A program made the translations under genes and the position numbers. Shown here piece after piece: positions 1 through 6,644 of a DNA stretch of 8,800 nt. The stretch's first letter is position 1; the number at the start of each line of letters is the position of its first letter. The stretch spans positions 1-8,800 of the forward strand of contig JABDQK010000265.1 in assembly GCA_013042255.1 (NCBI GenBank), given 5' to 3'. This DNA is from Flavobacteriaceae bacterium. Lineage in GTDB: Bacteria; Bacteroidota; Bacteroidia; Flavobacteriales; Flavobacteriaceae. Under the pieces are notes generated by a model, which was given only the letters and a program-made list of their open reading frames with translations, was not told the DNA's origin and searched no databases.

Positions 1-686
1 CGGAAGTTGCTATCATCCAGCCGAAAATTCTCGATCTTTTGCAACCAGAGTATTTTGAATATGCCGGTGCCGCAGGCGGATTCCTTGATTCACTTGGATA
101 TCCCTTTTGCCGTGGAAGGATATTTCAGTCCCTGGAAAAAGATAAGGGGCAGTATGACGATACAACTGAGATCTTCTGGGCTACCGGAGCCTGCATGTTT
201 ATCAGAAAGAAAGTCTTTGACGACCTTGGCGGATTCGACGAGGATTACTTTGCGCATCAGGAAGAAGTTGATCTTTGTTGGAGGGCTCAGAACAAAGGGT
301 ATAAAGTGTACTATGTGGGTGCTTCACAAATACTACACCTTGGAGGATCTACTCTTAGTAATATGAATCCTAAAAAGACCTATCTGAATTTCAGGAATTC
401 CCTTTTCTCCATTACCAAGAATCTCCCGAGAAGAAAGGCATTACTTATTATCGTGGCTCGACTTCTACTGGATGGAATAGCGGCCATTCGTTTTATCTTA
501 CAGGGAAAATTGAACCACTGCTTTGCCGTATTAAGAGCTCACCTGAGTTACTACAGACAGTTTCGGAAAATGTACAGGAAAAGAGAAAAAGCTGATTTTG
601 TTGAAAAGTACTACCAAACAAAATCCATAGTATGGTCTCATTACGTATATAGAGTGCGCAGTTTTAACAATTTAGTAAAAGATTAA
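1..686 (+). CDS. Family 2 glycosyltransferase, 5'-truncated (C-terminal part)
   Basis: The reading frame is open from base 3 to the TAA at 684-686 with no start needed at the left edge, so about 227 C-terminal residues are visible and the nucleotide-sugar-binding N-terminus lies outside the window. The visible part begins with QPKIL, then a glycine/alanine-rich YAGAAGG stretch, a GACMFIR segment, GGFDEDYFAH, and the acceptor-side motif EEVDLCWR (visible residues about 87-94, bases 261-284). This order is typical of GT-A fold family 2 enzymes such as rhamnosyltransferase-like transferases. After the catalytic part comes a hydrophobic or amphipathic stretch (about residues 133-160) and a very basic tail, suggesting association with the inner face of the cytoplasmic membrane. 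It probably adds a sugar to a surface polysaccharide or lipid-linked glycan; donor and acceptor cannot be read from this fragment. An internal ATG in another frame at the left edge is not the start. Confidence 0.9.
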   Translation, partial: EVAIIQPKILDLLQPEYFEYAGAAGGFLDSLGYPFCRGRIFQSLEKDKGQYDDTTEIFWATGACMFIRKKVFDDLGGFDEDYFAHQEEVDLCWRAQNKGYKVYYVGASQILHLGGSTLSNMNPKKTYLNFRNSLFSITKNLPRRKALLIIVARLLLDGIAAIRFILQGKLNHCFAVLRAHLSYYRQFRKMYRKREKADFVEKYYQTKSIVWSHYVYRVRSFNNLVKD

Positions 687-719
687 CAATGTTCATAAAT
701 AAGCGTATGGGCTATTGTA

Positions 720-727
720 TAATTTTG
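720..727 (+). promoter_or_regulatory. Bacteroidota-type -7 promoter element for the OmpA-family gene
   Basis: TAATTTTG is an exact match to the Bacteroidota -7 consensus TAnnTTTG read by their primary sigma factor. It lies in the 103-base gap between the glycosyltransferase stop and the OmpA-family start. It would place transcription start near 734 and give a leader of about 55 A/T-rich bases without a Shine-Dalgarno sequence. I see no clear -33 TTTG at the expected distance upstream, so the call rests on the -7 box and its position. Confidence 0.5.
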
Positions 728-789
728 GGGTCAAATTGCAGTATAGCTTAGCAATAACAACAATTATAAAAATTAAACCATTTATTGAT

Positions 790-1650
790 ATGAAAAAATT
801 ACTATTAGGTAGCTTGGGAATTATGGTTCTCTTGTCCTCATGTGTCTCACAGAAGAAATATGCAGAATTGGAGACAAAACAAAAAGAAACTCAGGACCTG
901 TTGAATTCAGCTACAGTGAAGCTGAACACTTGTCTGGAAGAAAAGGCCACTGCCACTGCTCGACTTAACACCCTTGAAGATCAGAATGCCTTTTTAAAAG
1001 CAAACAATCAGGAATTGATTAACAACATGGGTAACCTTACCACCCTGACGACAAAAGGTGCGGAAAACCTTGAAAAATCCCTGGAGAGTCTGCAGGAAAA
1101 AGATCTTACCATCCGTAAATTACAAGATGCTATTACGCGAAGAGATTCTGTAAACCTCTCACTTGTACAGAGTTTAAAAGGAGTATTAGGAAATCTTGAT
1201 GATGAAGACATCGAAATTAGCGTTGAAAAAGGGGTAGTTTTTGTTTCTATTTCTGATAAATTGCTTTTTAGCTCAGGTAGTTACAATGTTACTTCTGCCG
1301 CTAAGGAGGTTTTAGGTAAAGTTGCCAAGGTAGTAAACAATAAACCCGATTTCGAGTTTATGGTGGAAGGACACACAGACAATGTACCTTACCGCTCCGG
1401 AGTTTTACTAGACAACTGGGATCTTAGTGCTAAAAGAGCGACTTCAATTGTACGTATCCTGCAAAACGATTTCGGGGTTGATCCTGCCCGTATGACGGCT
1501 GCTGCCAGAAGTTACTACGTGCCATTGATGAGCAATGATACCGCTACAAACCGTGCAAAGAACAGAAGAACCAGAATTGTGGTATTACCTAAACTGGATC
1601 AGTTCTACAGCATGATCGAAGAAGGAATGAAAGATCCGGCTATTAAATAA
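790..1650 (+). CDS. OmpA-family outer-membrane lipoprotein (peptidoglycan-binding)
   Basis: This 286-residue protein has a lipoprotein signal peptide ending in the lipobox LSSC (Cys18). A long alpha-helical coiled coil follows (about residues 20-125), then a C-terminal OmpA-like domain (about 145-265). That domain keeps the diagnostic GHTD (Asp197) and LSAKRA (Arg216), the Asp/Arg pair that in E. coli OmpA holds the diaminopimelate of peptidoglycan, and ends in NRRTRIVV. No acidic export signal follows Cys18, so it is probably anchored in the inner leaflet of the outer membrane, reaching to the cell wall. I chose the ATG at 790 because MKKLLL begins a good signal peptide; an in-frame TTG at 715 adds 25 residues, overlaps the promoter and would bury the signal. 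The gene appears monocistronic, with its own promoter and terminator. A divergent paralogue lies at 6645-7454. The role as a Pal/OmpA-type envelope tether is inferred from the domain. Confidence 0.93.
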   Translation: MKKLLLGSLGIMVLLSSCVSQKKYAELETKQKETQDLLNSATVKLNTCLEEKATATARLNTLEDQNAFLKANNQELINNMGNLTTLTTKGAENLEKSLESLQEKDLTIRKLQDAITRRDSVNLSLVQSLKGVLGNLDDEDIEISVEKGVVFVSISDKLLFSSGSYNVTSAAKEVLGKVAKVVNNKPDFEFMVEGHTDNVPYRSGVLLDNWDLSAKRATSIVRILQNDFGVDPARMTAAARSYYVPLMSNDTATNRAKNRRTRIVVLPKLDQFYSMIEEGMKDPAIK

Positions 1651-1674
1651 GTCGAGAAGTATATTAAAAATACG

Positions 1675-1708
1675 AACCGCGGTGCCTCTGGTATCGCGGT
1701 TTTTTATT
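1675..1708 (+). terminator. Rho-independent terminator after the OmpA-family gene, possibly bidirectional
   Basis: The left arm at 1675-1686 (AACCGCGGTGCC) pairs with 1690-1701 (GGTATCGCGGTT) through 12 pairs, two of them G-U, around a TCT loop. Six T residues follow at 1700-1705. It lies 24 bases after the OmpA-family stop. On the minus strand the same hairpin is followed, after a few bases, by TATTTTT, so it could also end the convergent helicase/Sua5-family transcript, whose last stop codon (1704-1706) sits in the T tract. Confidence 0.85.
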
Positions 1709-2330
1709 GCAGGATCCCGAGTTCTCCTTTGCCTTCCCTGATCACTAGAGGCTCATCACCGGAAAGGTCGATCACTGTTGAAGGGACATTATCACCATAT
1801 CCCCCATCAATAACGATATCTACCAAATTCTGCCACTTTTCATAAATCAATTCCGGATCTGTGGTGTATTCAATTACATCATCCTCATCCCGGATGGAAG
1901 TTGAAACAATAGGATTTCCCAGGGCTTCAACAATGGCCTTGGCAATATTGTTATCCGGAACCCTGATTCCTACGGTTTTCTTGTTTTTAAAAGCTTTGGG
2001 CAGACTGTTGTTCCCGGGTAATATAAAAGTATAGGGTCCTGGCAGGGCCCGTTTCAGGATCTTAAAGGTAGGTGTGTCAATCTGCCTGACATAGTCCGAC
2101 AAATTACTCAGGTCAGCACAAACAAAAGACCAGTTAGCCTTTGCTAATTTGACTCCTTTAATCCTCGCGATCCTTTCCAGGGCTTTTGTTTTGGTGATAT
2201 CGCATCCAAGTCCGTAAACTGTATCTGTTGGGTAGATTATCAGACCTCCTTTTTGAAGTACCTGCACAATCTTCCTGATCTCATTGGGATTGGGATTGTC
2301 GTTGTATAATTTAATGAATTCAGCCTGCAT
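1704..2330 (-). CDS. Sua5/YciO/YrdC-family protein, putative threonylcarbamoyl-AMP synthase
   Basis: This 208-residue protein consists of one YrdC-like domain, the usual length for TsaC/YciO. TsaC-type members make threonylcarbamoyl-AMP from threonine, bicarbonate and ATP for the t6A modification at tRNA position 37. Visible signatures are YPTDTVYGLGCD (residues 33-44), LPGPYTFIL (96-104), GIRVPD (121-126), the STS segment (143-145) and PSTVIDLS (183-190) near the C-terminus. The usual KxR motif after the first helix is instead K58-G-V60, followed by an insertion-like KANWSF. This resembles the YciO branch, so strict equivalence to TsaC is uncertain and I give no symbol. The ATG at 2330 lies 5 bases after the helicase stop, and an AGGA overlapping that stop (TAGGACATATG) could act as ribosome binding site, which suggests translational coupling within a two-gene operon. 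The C-terminal stop overlaps the shared terminator. Confidence 0.87.
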   Translation of the reverse strand: MQAEFIKLYNDNPNPNEIRKIVQVLQKGGLIIYPTDTVYGLGCDITKTKALERIARIKGVKLAKANWSFVCADLSNLSDYVRQIDTPTFKILKRALPGPYTFILPGNNSLPKAFKNKKTVGIRVPDNNIAKAIVEALGNPIVSTSIRDEDDVIEYTTDPELIYEKWQNLVDIVIDGGYGDNVPSTVIDLSGDEPLVIREGKGELGILQ

Positions 2331-2335
2331 ATGTC

Positions 2336-4660
2336 CTAAGATAAAACTTCCAGTTTTGCGAACCGGAGTAGGAGTTTTTTTACATCTCCCTTTTCAAACA
2401 AGATTTCGGCCTTTTTGTCATTTCCGACACCTTCGAGCCTGATAACCTTTCCCTTGCCAAAACGGGTGTGATTTACCAGAGTCCCAACAGACAAGTCGGG
2501 CATAGCCATAGGTTTCCCGGGAGCAGGATCCCCTAAGTTGGGCCTGATCTTTCTTAACTTCCTTAACTGATCCTGCGTTGGTCTGCCTACTGCGGGCGGA
2601 GTGCCGTTTGTTGGCTTGTTCTGCCTGAGTTTGCTTTTGTCAACATCCCCGAAAATATCGGTATTGATCAGCGGTTTAAATCGGTAATTATCAACGGGCG
2701 TAAGGTTGTCAATGTATTTCTCGTCAATCTCTTCGAGAAATCTGCTCGGTTCTGCATCAATCAGTTTCCCCCATCGATATCGATTCTGGGTATAGGTGAG
2801 ATATGCCTGGTTTTCGGCCCTTGTTAAGGCCACGTAAAAAAGGCGTCGTTCTTCCTCCAGCTCACTTCTCGTATTCATACTCATCGCAGAGGGGAAAAGA
2901 TCTTCTTCCATTCCTACTATATAAACATGTGGAAATTCAAGCCCTTTGGCCATGTGCACAGTCATCAGGGCTACCCTGTCGTCATCACTGGTGTCTTTAT
3001 CCATATCGGTTGCCAGGGCTACATCCTCGAGGAATTCGGTGAGATCTCCCTTGGCATCGGCCAATTCCTTCTGCCCTTCCACAAAATCCTTAACACCGTT
3101 GAGCAACTCTTCAATATTTTCCATCCGGGCGATCCCTTCGGGTGTTCCATCTTTCTTGAATTCAAGCAGAAGACCCGATTTTTTCGCTACGTGCTCTGCC
3201 AAAGTGAAAGCGTCTGCCTCCTTGTTCAAGATCTGGAAGCTCTTGATCATATTCACAAAGTCCTCCAGCTTTCGCTTTGTCCCCGTATTAATTTTCAGAT
3301 CGATTTTATCCAGATTTTCAATGATTTCGAAAATCGATTTGTTGTAGTGATTGGCAGCAACGGTTAAGCGGTCCATGGTAGTTTGCCCGATACCCCTGGC
3401 GGGAAAATTAATTACCCGCTTCAGGGCTTCCTCGTCCTTGGGATTGATCACCAGTCTGAGATAGGAAAGCACATCCTTTATTTCCTTCCGCTGGTAAAAT
3501 GAGAGTCCGCCGTAGATCCTATATGGGATATCCCTTTTTCGCAAGGCGTCCTCAATGGCTCTCGATTGTGAGTTAGTCCTGTAAAGGACGGCAAAATGGC
3601 TATTCGGTAGTTGCTGCTGCATTTTGTTCTCAAAAATAGAACTCGCTACAAACCGGCCTTCTTCTGCATCTGTCACAGAGCGGTGCAGTTTTATTTTTGA
3701 ACCTTCGTCATTGGCGGTCCATACCACTTTTTCTAACTGATTCTTATTCTTGGCGATGATGGCATTGGCCGCATTGACAATGTTTTTTGTTGAACGATAA
3801 TTCTGTTCAAGTCGATACACAGCTACATCGTCATAATCCCTTTGAAAATTTAGGATGTTGGTAATATTAGCCCCTCTGAAGGAATAAATACTCTGGGCAT
3901 CGTCTCCCACCACGCATATATTCTGATAGCGGTCGGAGAGCGCCTTAACGATCAGGTATTGGGAATGGTTGGTATCCTGATACTCATCCACAAGAATATA
4001 ACGGAATCTGTCCTGGTACTTTAGCAACACTTCAGGAAAACGGGTGAGTAATTCGTTTGTTCTCAGGAGCAAATCATCAAAATCCATGGCTCCAGCCTTA
4101 AAGCATCGATCTACATATTGCTGGTAAATATCCCCCAGTCTGGGTCTCTTGGCCATGGCATCTGCCTCCAGCAATTCAGGGTTCTGAAAATAGGCCTTGA
4201 CCGTAATCAGGCTGTTCTTATACGATGAGATTCTATTCTGGATCTGTTTGTATTTGTAAATATCCTTGTCGAGCCCCATCTCTTTGATAATCGAAGCTAT
4301 CAATCGTTGCGAATCCTGGGTGTCATAAATAGTAAAATTACTGGGGTAGCCCAGTTTATCCCCATCATACCTGAGTAACCTGGCGAAAACCGAATGGAAT
4401 GTTCCCATCCACAAATTTTTTGTCTCAGAAGTACCCACCAAATCAGCGATTCGCTTCTTCATCTCCCTGGCCGCTTTGTTGGTAAAGGTCAGGGCGAGAA
4501 TATTAAAGGCATCCACATCTTGTTCCATCAGGTGAGCAATGCGATATGTAAGTACACGGGTTTTACCCGAACCCGCACCGGCAATGACCATCAGTGGTCC
4601 GTCTTTGTGCAGAACAGGCGCCTTTTGAGCCTCATTGAGATCGTCTAAAAAGTGTTTCAA
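2336..4660 (-). CDS. uvrD: UvrD/PcrA-type superfamily 1A DNA helicase
   Basis: This 774-residue, ATP-driven 3'-5' DNA helicase shows all SF1A motifs in order. They are the Q motif (Gln12), Walker A AGAGSGKT (27-34, Lys33), motif Ia LTFTNKAA (about 57-64), Walker B DEYQD (225-229), motif III GDDAQSIYSFRGA (252-264), motif IV EQNYRS (285-290), motif V VHMAKGLEF (568-576) and motif VI EERRLFYVALTRA (603-615). After a low-complexity linker rich in Pro/Lys (about 665-720), residues 722-774 (VGTLVNHTRFGKGKV and following) match the Tudor-like PcrA/UvrD C-terminal domain that contacts RNA polymerase. Expected roles are nucleotide-excision and mismatch repair and removal of protein roadblocks. The start is the TTG at 4660: an in-frame TAA lies five codons upstream, and the first internal Met (residue 24) would delete the Q motif. 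The N-terminus KHFLDDLNEAQ fits the family. It leads an operon with the Sua5-family gene. Confidence 0.96.
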   Translation of the reverse strand: MKHFLDDLNEAQKAPVLHKDGPLMVIAGAGSGKTRVLTYRIAHLMEQDVDAFNILALTFTNKAAREMKKRIADLVGTSETKNLWMGTFHSVFARLLRYDGDKLGYPSNFTIYDTQDSQRLIASIIKEMGLDKDIYKYKQIQNRISSYKNSLITVKAYFQNPELLEADAMAKRPRLGDIYQQYVDRCFKAGAMDFDDLLLRTNELLTRFPEVLLKYQDRFRYILVDEYQDTNHSQYLIVKALSDRYQNICVVGDDAQSIYSFRGANITNILNFQRDYDDVAVYRLEQNYRSTKNIVNAANAIIAKNKNQLEKVVWTANDEGSKIKLHRSVTDAEEGRFVASSIFENKMQQQLPNSHFAVLYRTNSQSRAIEDALRKRDIPYRIYGGLSFYQRKEIKDVLSYLRLVINPKDEEALKRVINFPARGIGQTTMDRLTVAANHYNKSIFEIIENLDKIDLKINTGTKRKLEDFVNMIKSFQILNKEADAFTLAEHVAKKSGLLLEFKKDGTPEGIARMENIEELLNGVKDFVEGQKELADAKGDLTEFLEDVALATDMDKDTSDDDRVALMTVHMAKGLEFPHVYIVGMEEDLFPSAMSMNTRSELEEERRLFYVALTRAENQAYLTYTQNRYRWGKLIDAEPSRFLEEIDEKYIDNLTPVDNYRFKPLINTDIFGDVDKSKLRQNKPTNGTPPAVGRPTQDQLRKLRKIRPNLGDPAPGKPMAMPDLSVGTLVNHTRFGKGKVIRLEGVGNDKKAEILFEKGDVKKLLLRFAKLEVLS

Positions 4661-4764
4661 AAATGTCCCGATTTAAAAACGTGAAGTTAGCCATTATTGA
4701 CCGGTTGCTAAAACCCCCGTTTTAATTATTATAAACAATACATAACAATTTTATTCAATTTGAA

Positions 4765-4772
4765 TATCTTTA
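4765..4772 (+). promoter_or_regulatory. Possible -7 element for the DsrE/M20/OmpA-like operon
   Basis: TATCTTTA matches seven of eight positions scored loosely against the Bacteroidota TAnnTTTG box and lies 17 bases before the ATG of the first operon gene, in the 128-base divergent gap with the helicase gene. The gap is strongly A/T-rich, so a chance match is quite possible, and I see no good -33 TTTG at the right distance. An operon promoter must lie in or near this gap, but this exact site is a weak call. I could not pick a convincing promoter for the helicase on the other strand. Confidence 0.3.
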
Positions 4773-4788
4773 GCTTTTAATCCTTTCT

Positions 4789-5334
4789 ATGACATCTAAA
4801 CCGTTGTTACTTGCATTTTTTAGTCTGTTAATATTCCCTAGTCTGCTATCTGCCCAGATGAGACAAAAAGGACCAGTTATTGCCAATTACGGTGCGGTAT
4901 GGCCCGTTGACAATCCTGATTATGCGACTTCACTGGAAGAGCCTCTTAAGGTAGTATTCGATATCATGAACAGCCCGGAATCTAAGTCAGCTCTCAATGC
5001 CAGTATTGAAACCGCTGCCAGATTTCTTAATATGCACGCACAGGCGGGAGTGCCTCTGGATCACCTCAGTGTTGCCCTTGTAGTACATAACAAAGCTTCA
5101 AAGGACATTATGAACAGTAAGGAATATCAAAAAAAATACGGTATTGAGAATCCAAATGAAGAAATGGTTAAAGCCCTGCTCGATGCGGGAGTGCAAATTA
5201 TTTTTTGTGGGCAGTCTTCCTTCTCTCGTGATTTTCCCAGATCAGAAACCATAGAGGGGGTACAATTTGGCTTATCAGCCATGACTGCATTAATTCAACT
5301 CCAAAACCAGGGGTATCAACTTGTTAAATTTTAA
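4789..5334 (+). CDS. Exported DsrE-family protein
   Basis: This 181-residue protein starts with a Sec signal peptide (hydrophobic core about 5-20, likely cleavage near SAQ at 21-23), so the mature protein of about 158 residues should be periplasmic. The mature part looks like a DsrE/DsrF-like alpha/beta fold. A predicted beta strand VALVVHN (about 95-101) is followed by helices, then VQIIFCGQS (about 135-143) with Cys140 at the end of a strand, where DsrE/TusD-type proteins carry their sulfur-carrying cysteine. Cys140 is the only cysteine in the protein. Family members relay sulfane sulfur or bind small molecules, but exported members are poorly characterised and the function here is unknown. 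It is the first gene of a tight operon: the amidohydrolase ATG follows after 9 bases. The leader has no Shine-Dalgarno sequence. Family membership is fairly secure; a sulfur-transfer role is inference. Confidence 0.82.
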   Translation: MTSKPLLLAFFSLLIFPSLLSAQMRQKGPVIANYGAVWPVDNPDYATSLEEPLKVVFDIMNSPESKSALNASIETAARFLNMHAQAGVPLDHLSVALVVHNKASKDIMNSKEYQKKYGIENPNEEMVKALLDAGVQIIFCGQSSFSRDFPRSETIEGVQFGLSAMTALIQLQNQGYQLVKF

Positions 5335-5343
5335 TTTCTAAAT

Positions 5344-6624
5344 ATGAGAACTACTTTCATTGCAGGCCTTTGTTGTCTGTTTGTCATCAATATGTTTTCC
5401 CAATCCCATAATTTGGAGGAGGCATACCAGAATATTGAGTCTAAAGTGATCGAATGGCGAAGAGACATACATCAGAATCCCGAACTGTCTAACAGAGAAT
5501 TTAAAACTGCCGCTAAAATAGCTGCTCATTTAACCTCCCTGGGGATAGAAGTGCAGACGGGAGTGGCACATACTGGGGTTGTTGGCATTTTAAAAGGCAA
5601 TAGTCCTGGAAAAACTGTGGCCCTTAGAGCCGATATCGATGCCCTCCCTGTTTACGAGCGAAACGAATTACCATTTAAATCTACTGTTACTTCCGAATTT
5701 CTGGGAGAAAAAGTTGGGGTGATGCACGCTTGTGGTCACGACACTCATACGGCAATCCTGATGGGTGTCGCAGAAGTAATGGCCCGAAACAAAGACAAGA
5801 TAAAGGGAACGGTTAAGTTTATCTTTCAGCCTGCAGAAGAGGGTCCTCCTCCTGGAGAAGAAGGTGGCGCCAAACTTATGGTGAAAGAAGGTGTCCTCAC
5901 AAATCCTGATGTCGATGCCATTTTTGGTTTGCATATCAATTCACAAACTCCAGTTGGAATGCTGAGATACAAACCGGGAGGAGCCATGGCTGCCGCCCAG
6001 AGTTTTACAATCAAGGTGAAAGGGAAGCAAAGTCACGGATCACAGCCATGGGCGGGAGTAGATCCTATTTTGATCAGCGCCAAAATCATAGACGGACTAC
6101 AGACGATTATAAGTCGGGAAACCGAATTAACCAATGAGGCAGCGGTAATTACAGTTGGAAAGATTAAAAGTGGTGTCCGGTTCAATATTATCCCTGAAAG
6201 TGCAGAAATGCTTGGCACTATCAGAACACTGGATTACGATATGAAGGACAAACTCAATAAGAGAATGATGGAAATGGTACCGACCATTGCCAAAGCCTAT
6301 GGTGGAGAAGCAACTATTGAAATCAGGGAGGCTACCGACATTACCTTTAATGATCCAAAGCTTGTGACAGCTATGCTTCCAACCTTGCAAAGAGTGGCAG
6401 GAGGAGACAATGTGGTAGAACATAAAGCCATTACAGGGGCTGAAGATTTTTCTTATTTTCAAAGAGAAGTTCCCGGCTTTTTCTTCTTCCTCGGAGGAAT
6501 GACTCCGGGAAACACAGAGTCTTATCCGCACCATACCCCGGATTTTATTATAGACGACAGCGGTTTGATTTTAGGTGTTAAAGCCCTTACTGAACTAAGC
6601 CTCGACTATTTAAATAAGTCCTAA
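5344..6624 (+). CDS. Exported M20-family metal-dependent amidohydrolase
   Basis: This 426-residue protein belongs to the M20D group (hippurate hydrolase, N-acyl amino acid amidohydrolase, IAA-amino acid hydrolase). These enzymes cleave an acyl group from an amino acid or small peptide using a dinuclear metal site. Visible ligand motifs are MHACGHDTH (Cys130, His132), QPAEEGP (Glu165/Glu166), FGLHI (His197) and PHHTPDF (His397). The lid or dimerisation domain lies at about 213-330 (GKQSHGSQP with His231). DIHQNPELS (41-49) and RADIDALP (95-102) are classic for the family. Unlike most cytosolic relatives it has an N-terminal Sec-type signal (hydrophobic residues 4-18, likely cleavage near FSQ at 18-20), so it should act in the periplasm. 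It lies 9 bases after the DsrE gene and 20 bases before the OmpA-like gene. All expected catalytic residues are present. The substrate is unknown; acylated amino acids or cell-wall-derived peptides are possible. Confidence 0.93.
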   Translation: MRTTFIAGLCCLFVINMFSQSHNLEEAYQNIESKVIEWRRDIHQNPELSNREFKTAAKIAAHLTSLGIEVQTGVAHTGVVGILKGNSPGKTVALRADIDALPVYERNELPFKSTVTSEFLGEKVGVMHACGHDTHTAILMGVAEVMARNKDKIKGTVKFIFQPAEEGPPPGEEGGAKLMVKEGVLTNPDVDAIFGLHINSQTPVGMLRYKPGGAMAAAQSFTIKVKGKQSHGSQPWAGVDPILISAKIIDGLQTIISRETELTNEAAVITVGKIKSGVRFNIIPESAEMLGTIRTLDYDMKDKLNKRMMEMVPTIAKAYGGEATIEIREATDITFNDPKLVTAMLPTLQRVAGGDNVVEHKAITGAEDFSYFQREVPGFFFFLGGMTPGNTESYPHHTPDFIIDDSGLILGVKALTELSLDYLNKS

Positions 6625-6644
6625 TTAACAATCAGAAAAAGAAA

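Noticed and set aside
7..366. 119-codon plus-strand frame at the left edge
   Set aside because: It overlaps the glycosyltransferase frame, which has clear family motifs. The product resembles no family and is rich in residues expected from an out-of-frame read.
715..789. N-terminal extension of the OmpA-family gene from a TTG
   Set aside because: It overlaps the promoter box and places 25 residues ahead of a normal lipoprotein signal peptide that starts at the ATG at 790.
2803..3367. Three overlapping plus-strand frames opposite the helicase gene
   Set aside because: They are shadows of the helicase frame, which carries all SF1A motifs; none has a plausible leader or family signature.
4661..4788. 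TATAAT-like sequence on the minus strand as helicase promoter
   Set aside because: The spacing to a TTG-type upstream box is about 19 and it does not match TAnnTTTG; in such A/T-rich DNA this is likely chance.
5668..6534. Minus-strand frames opposite the M20 amidohydrolase
   Set aside because: They are antisense shadows of a gene with complete catalytic motifs.
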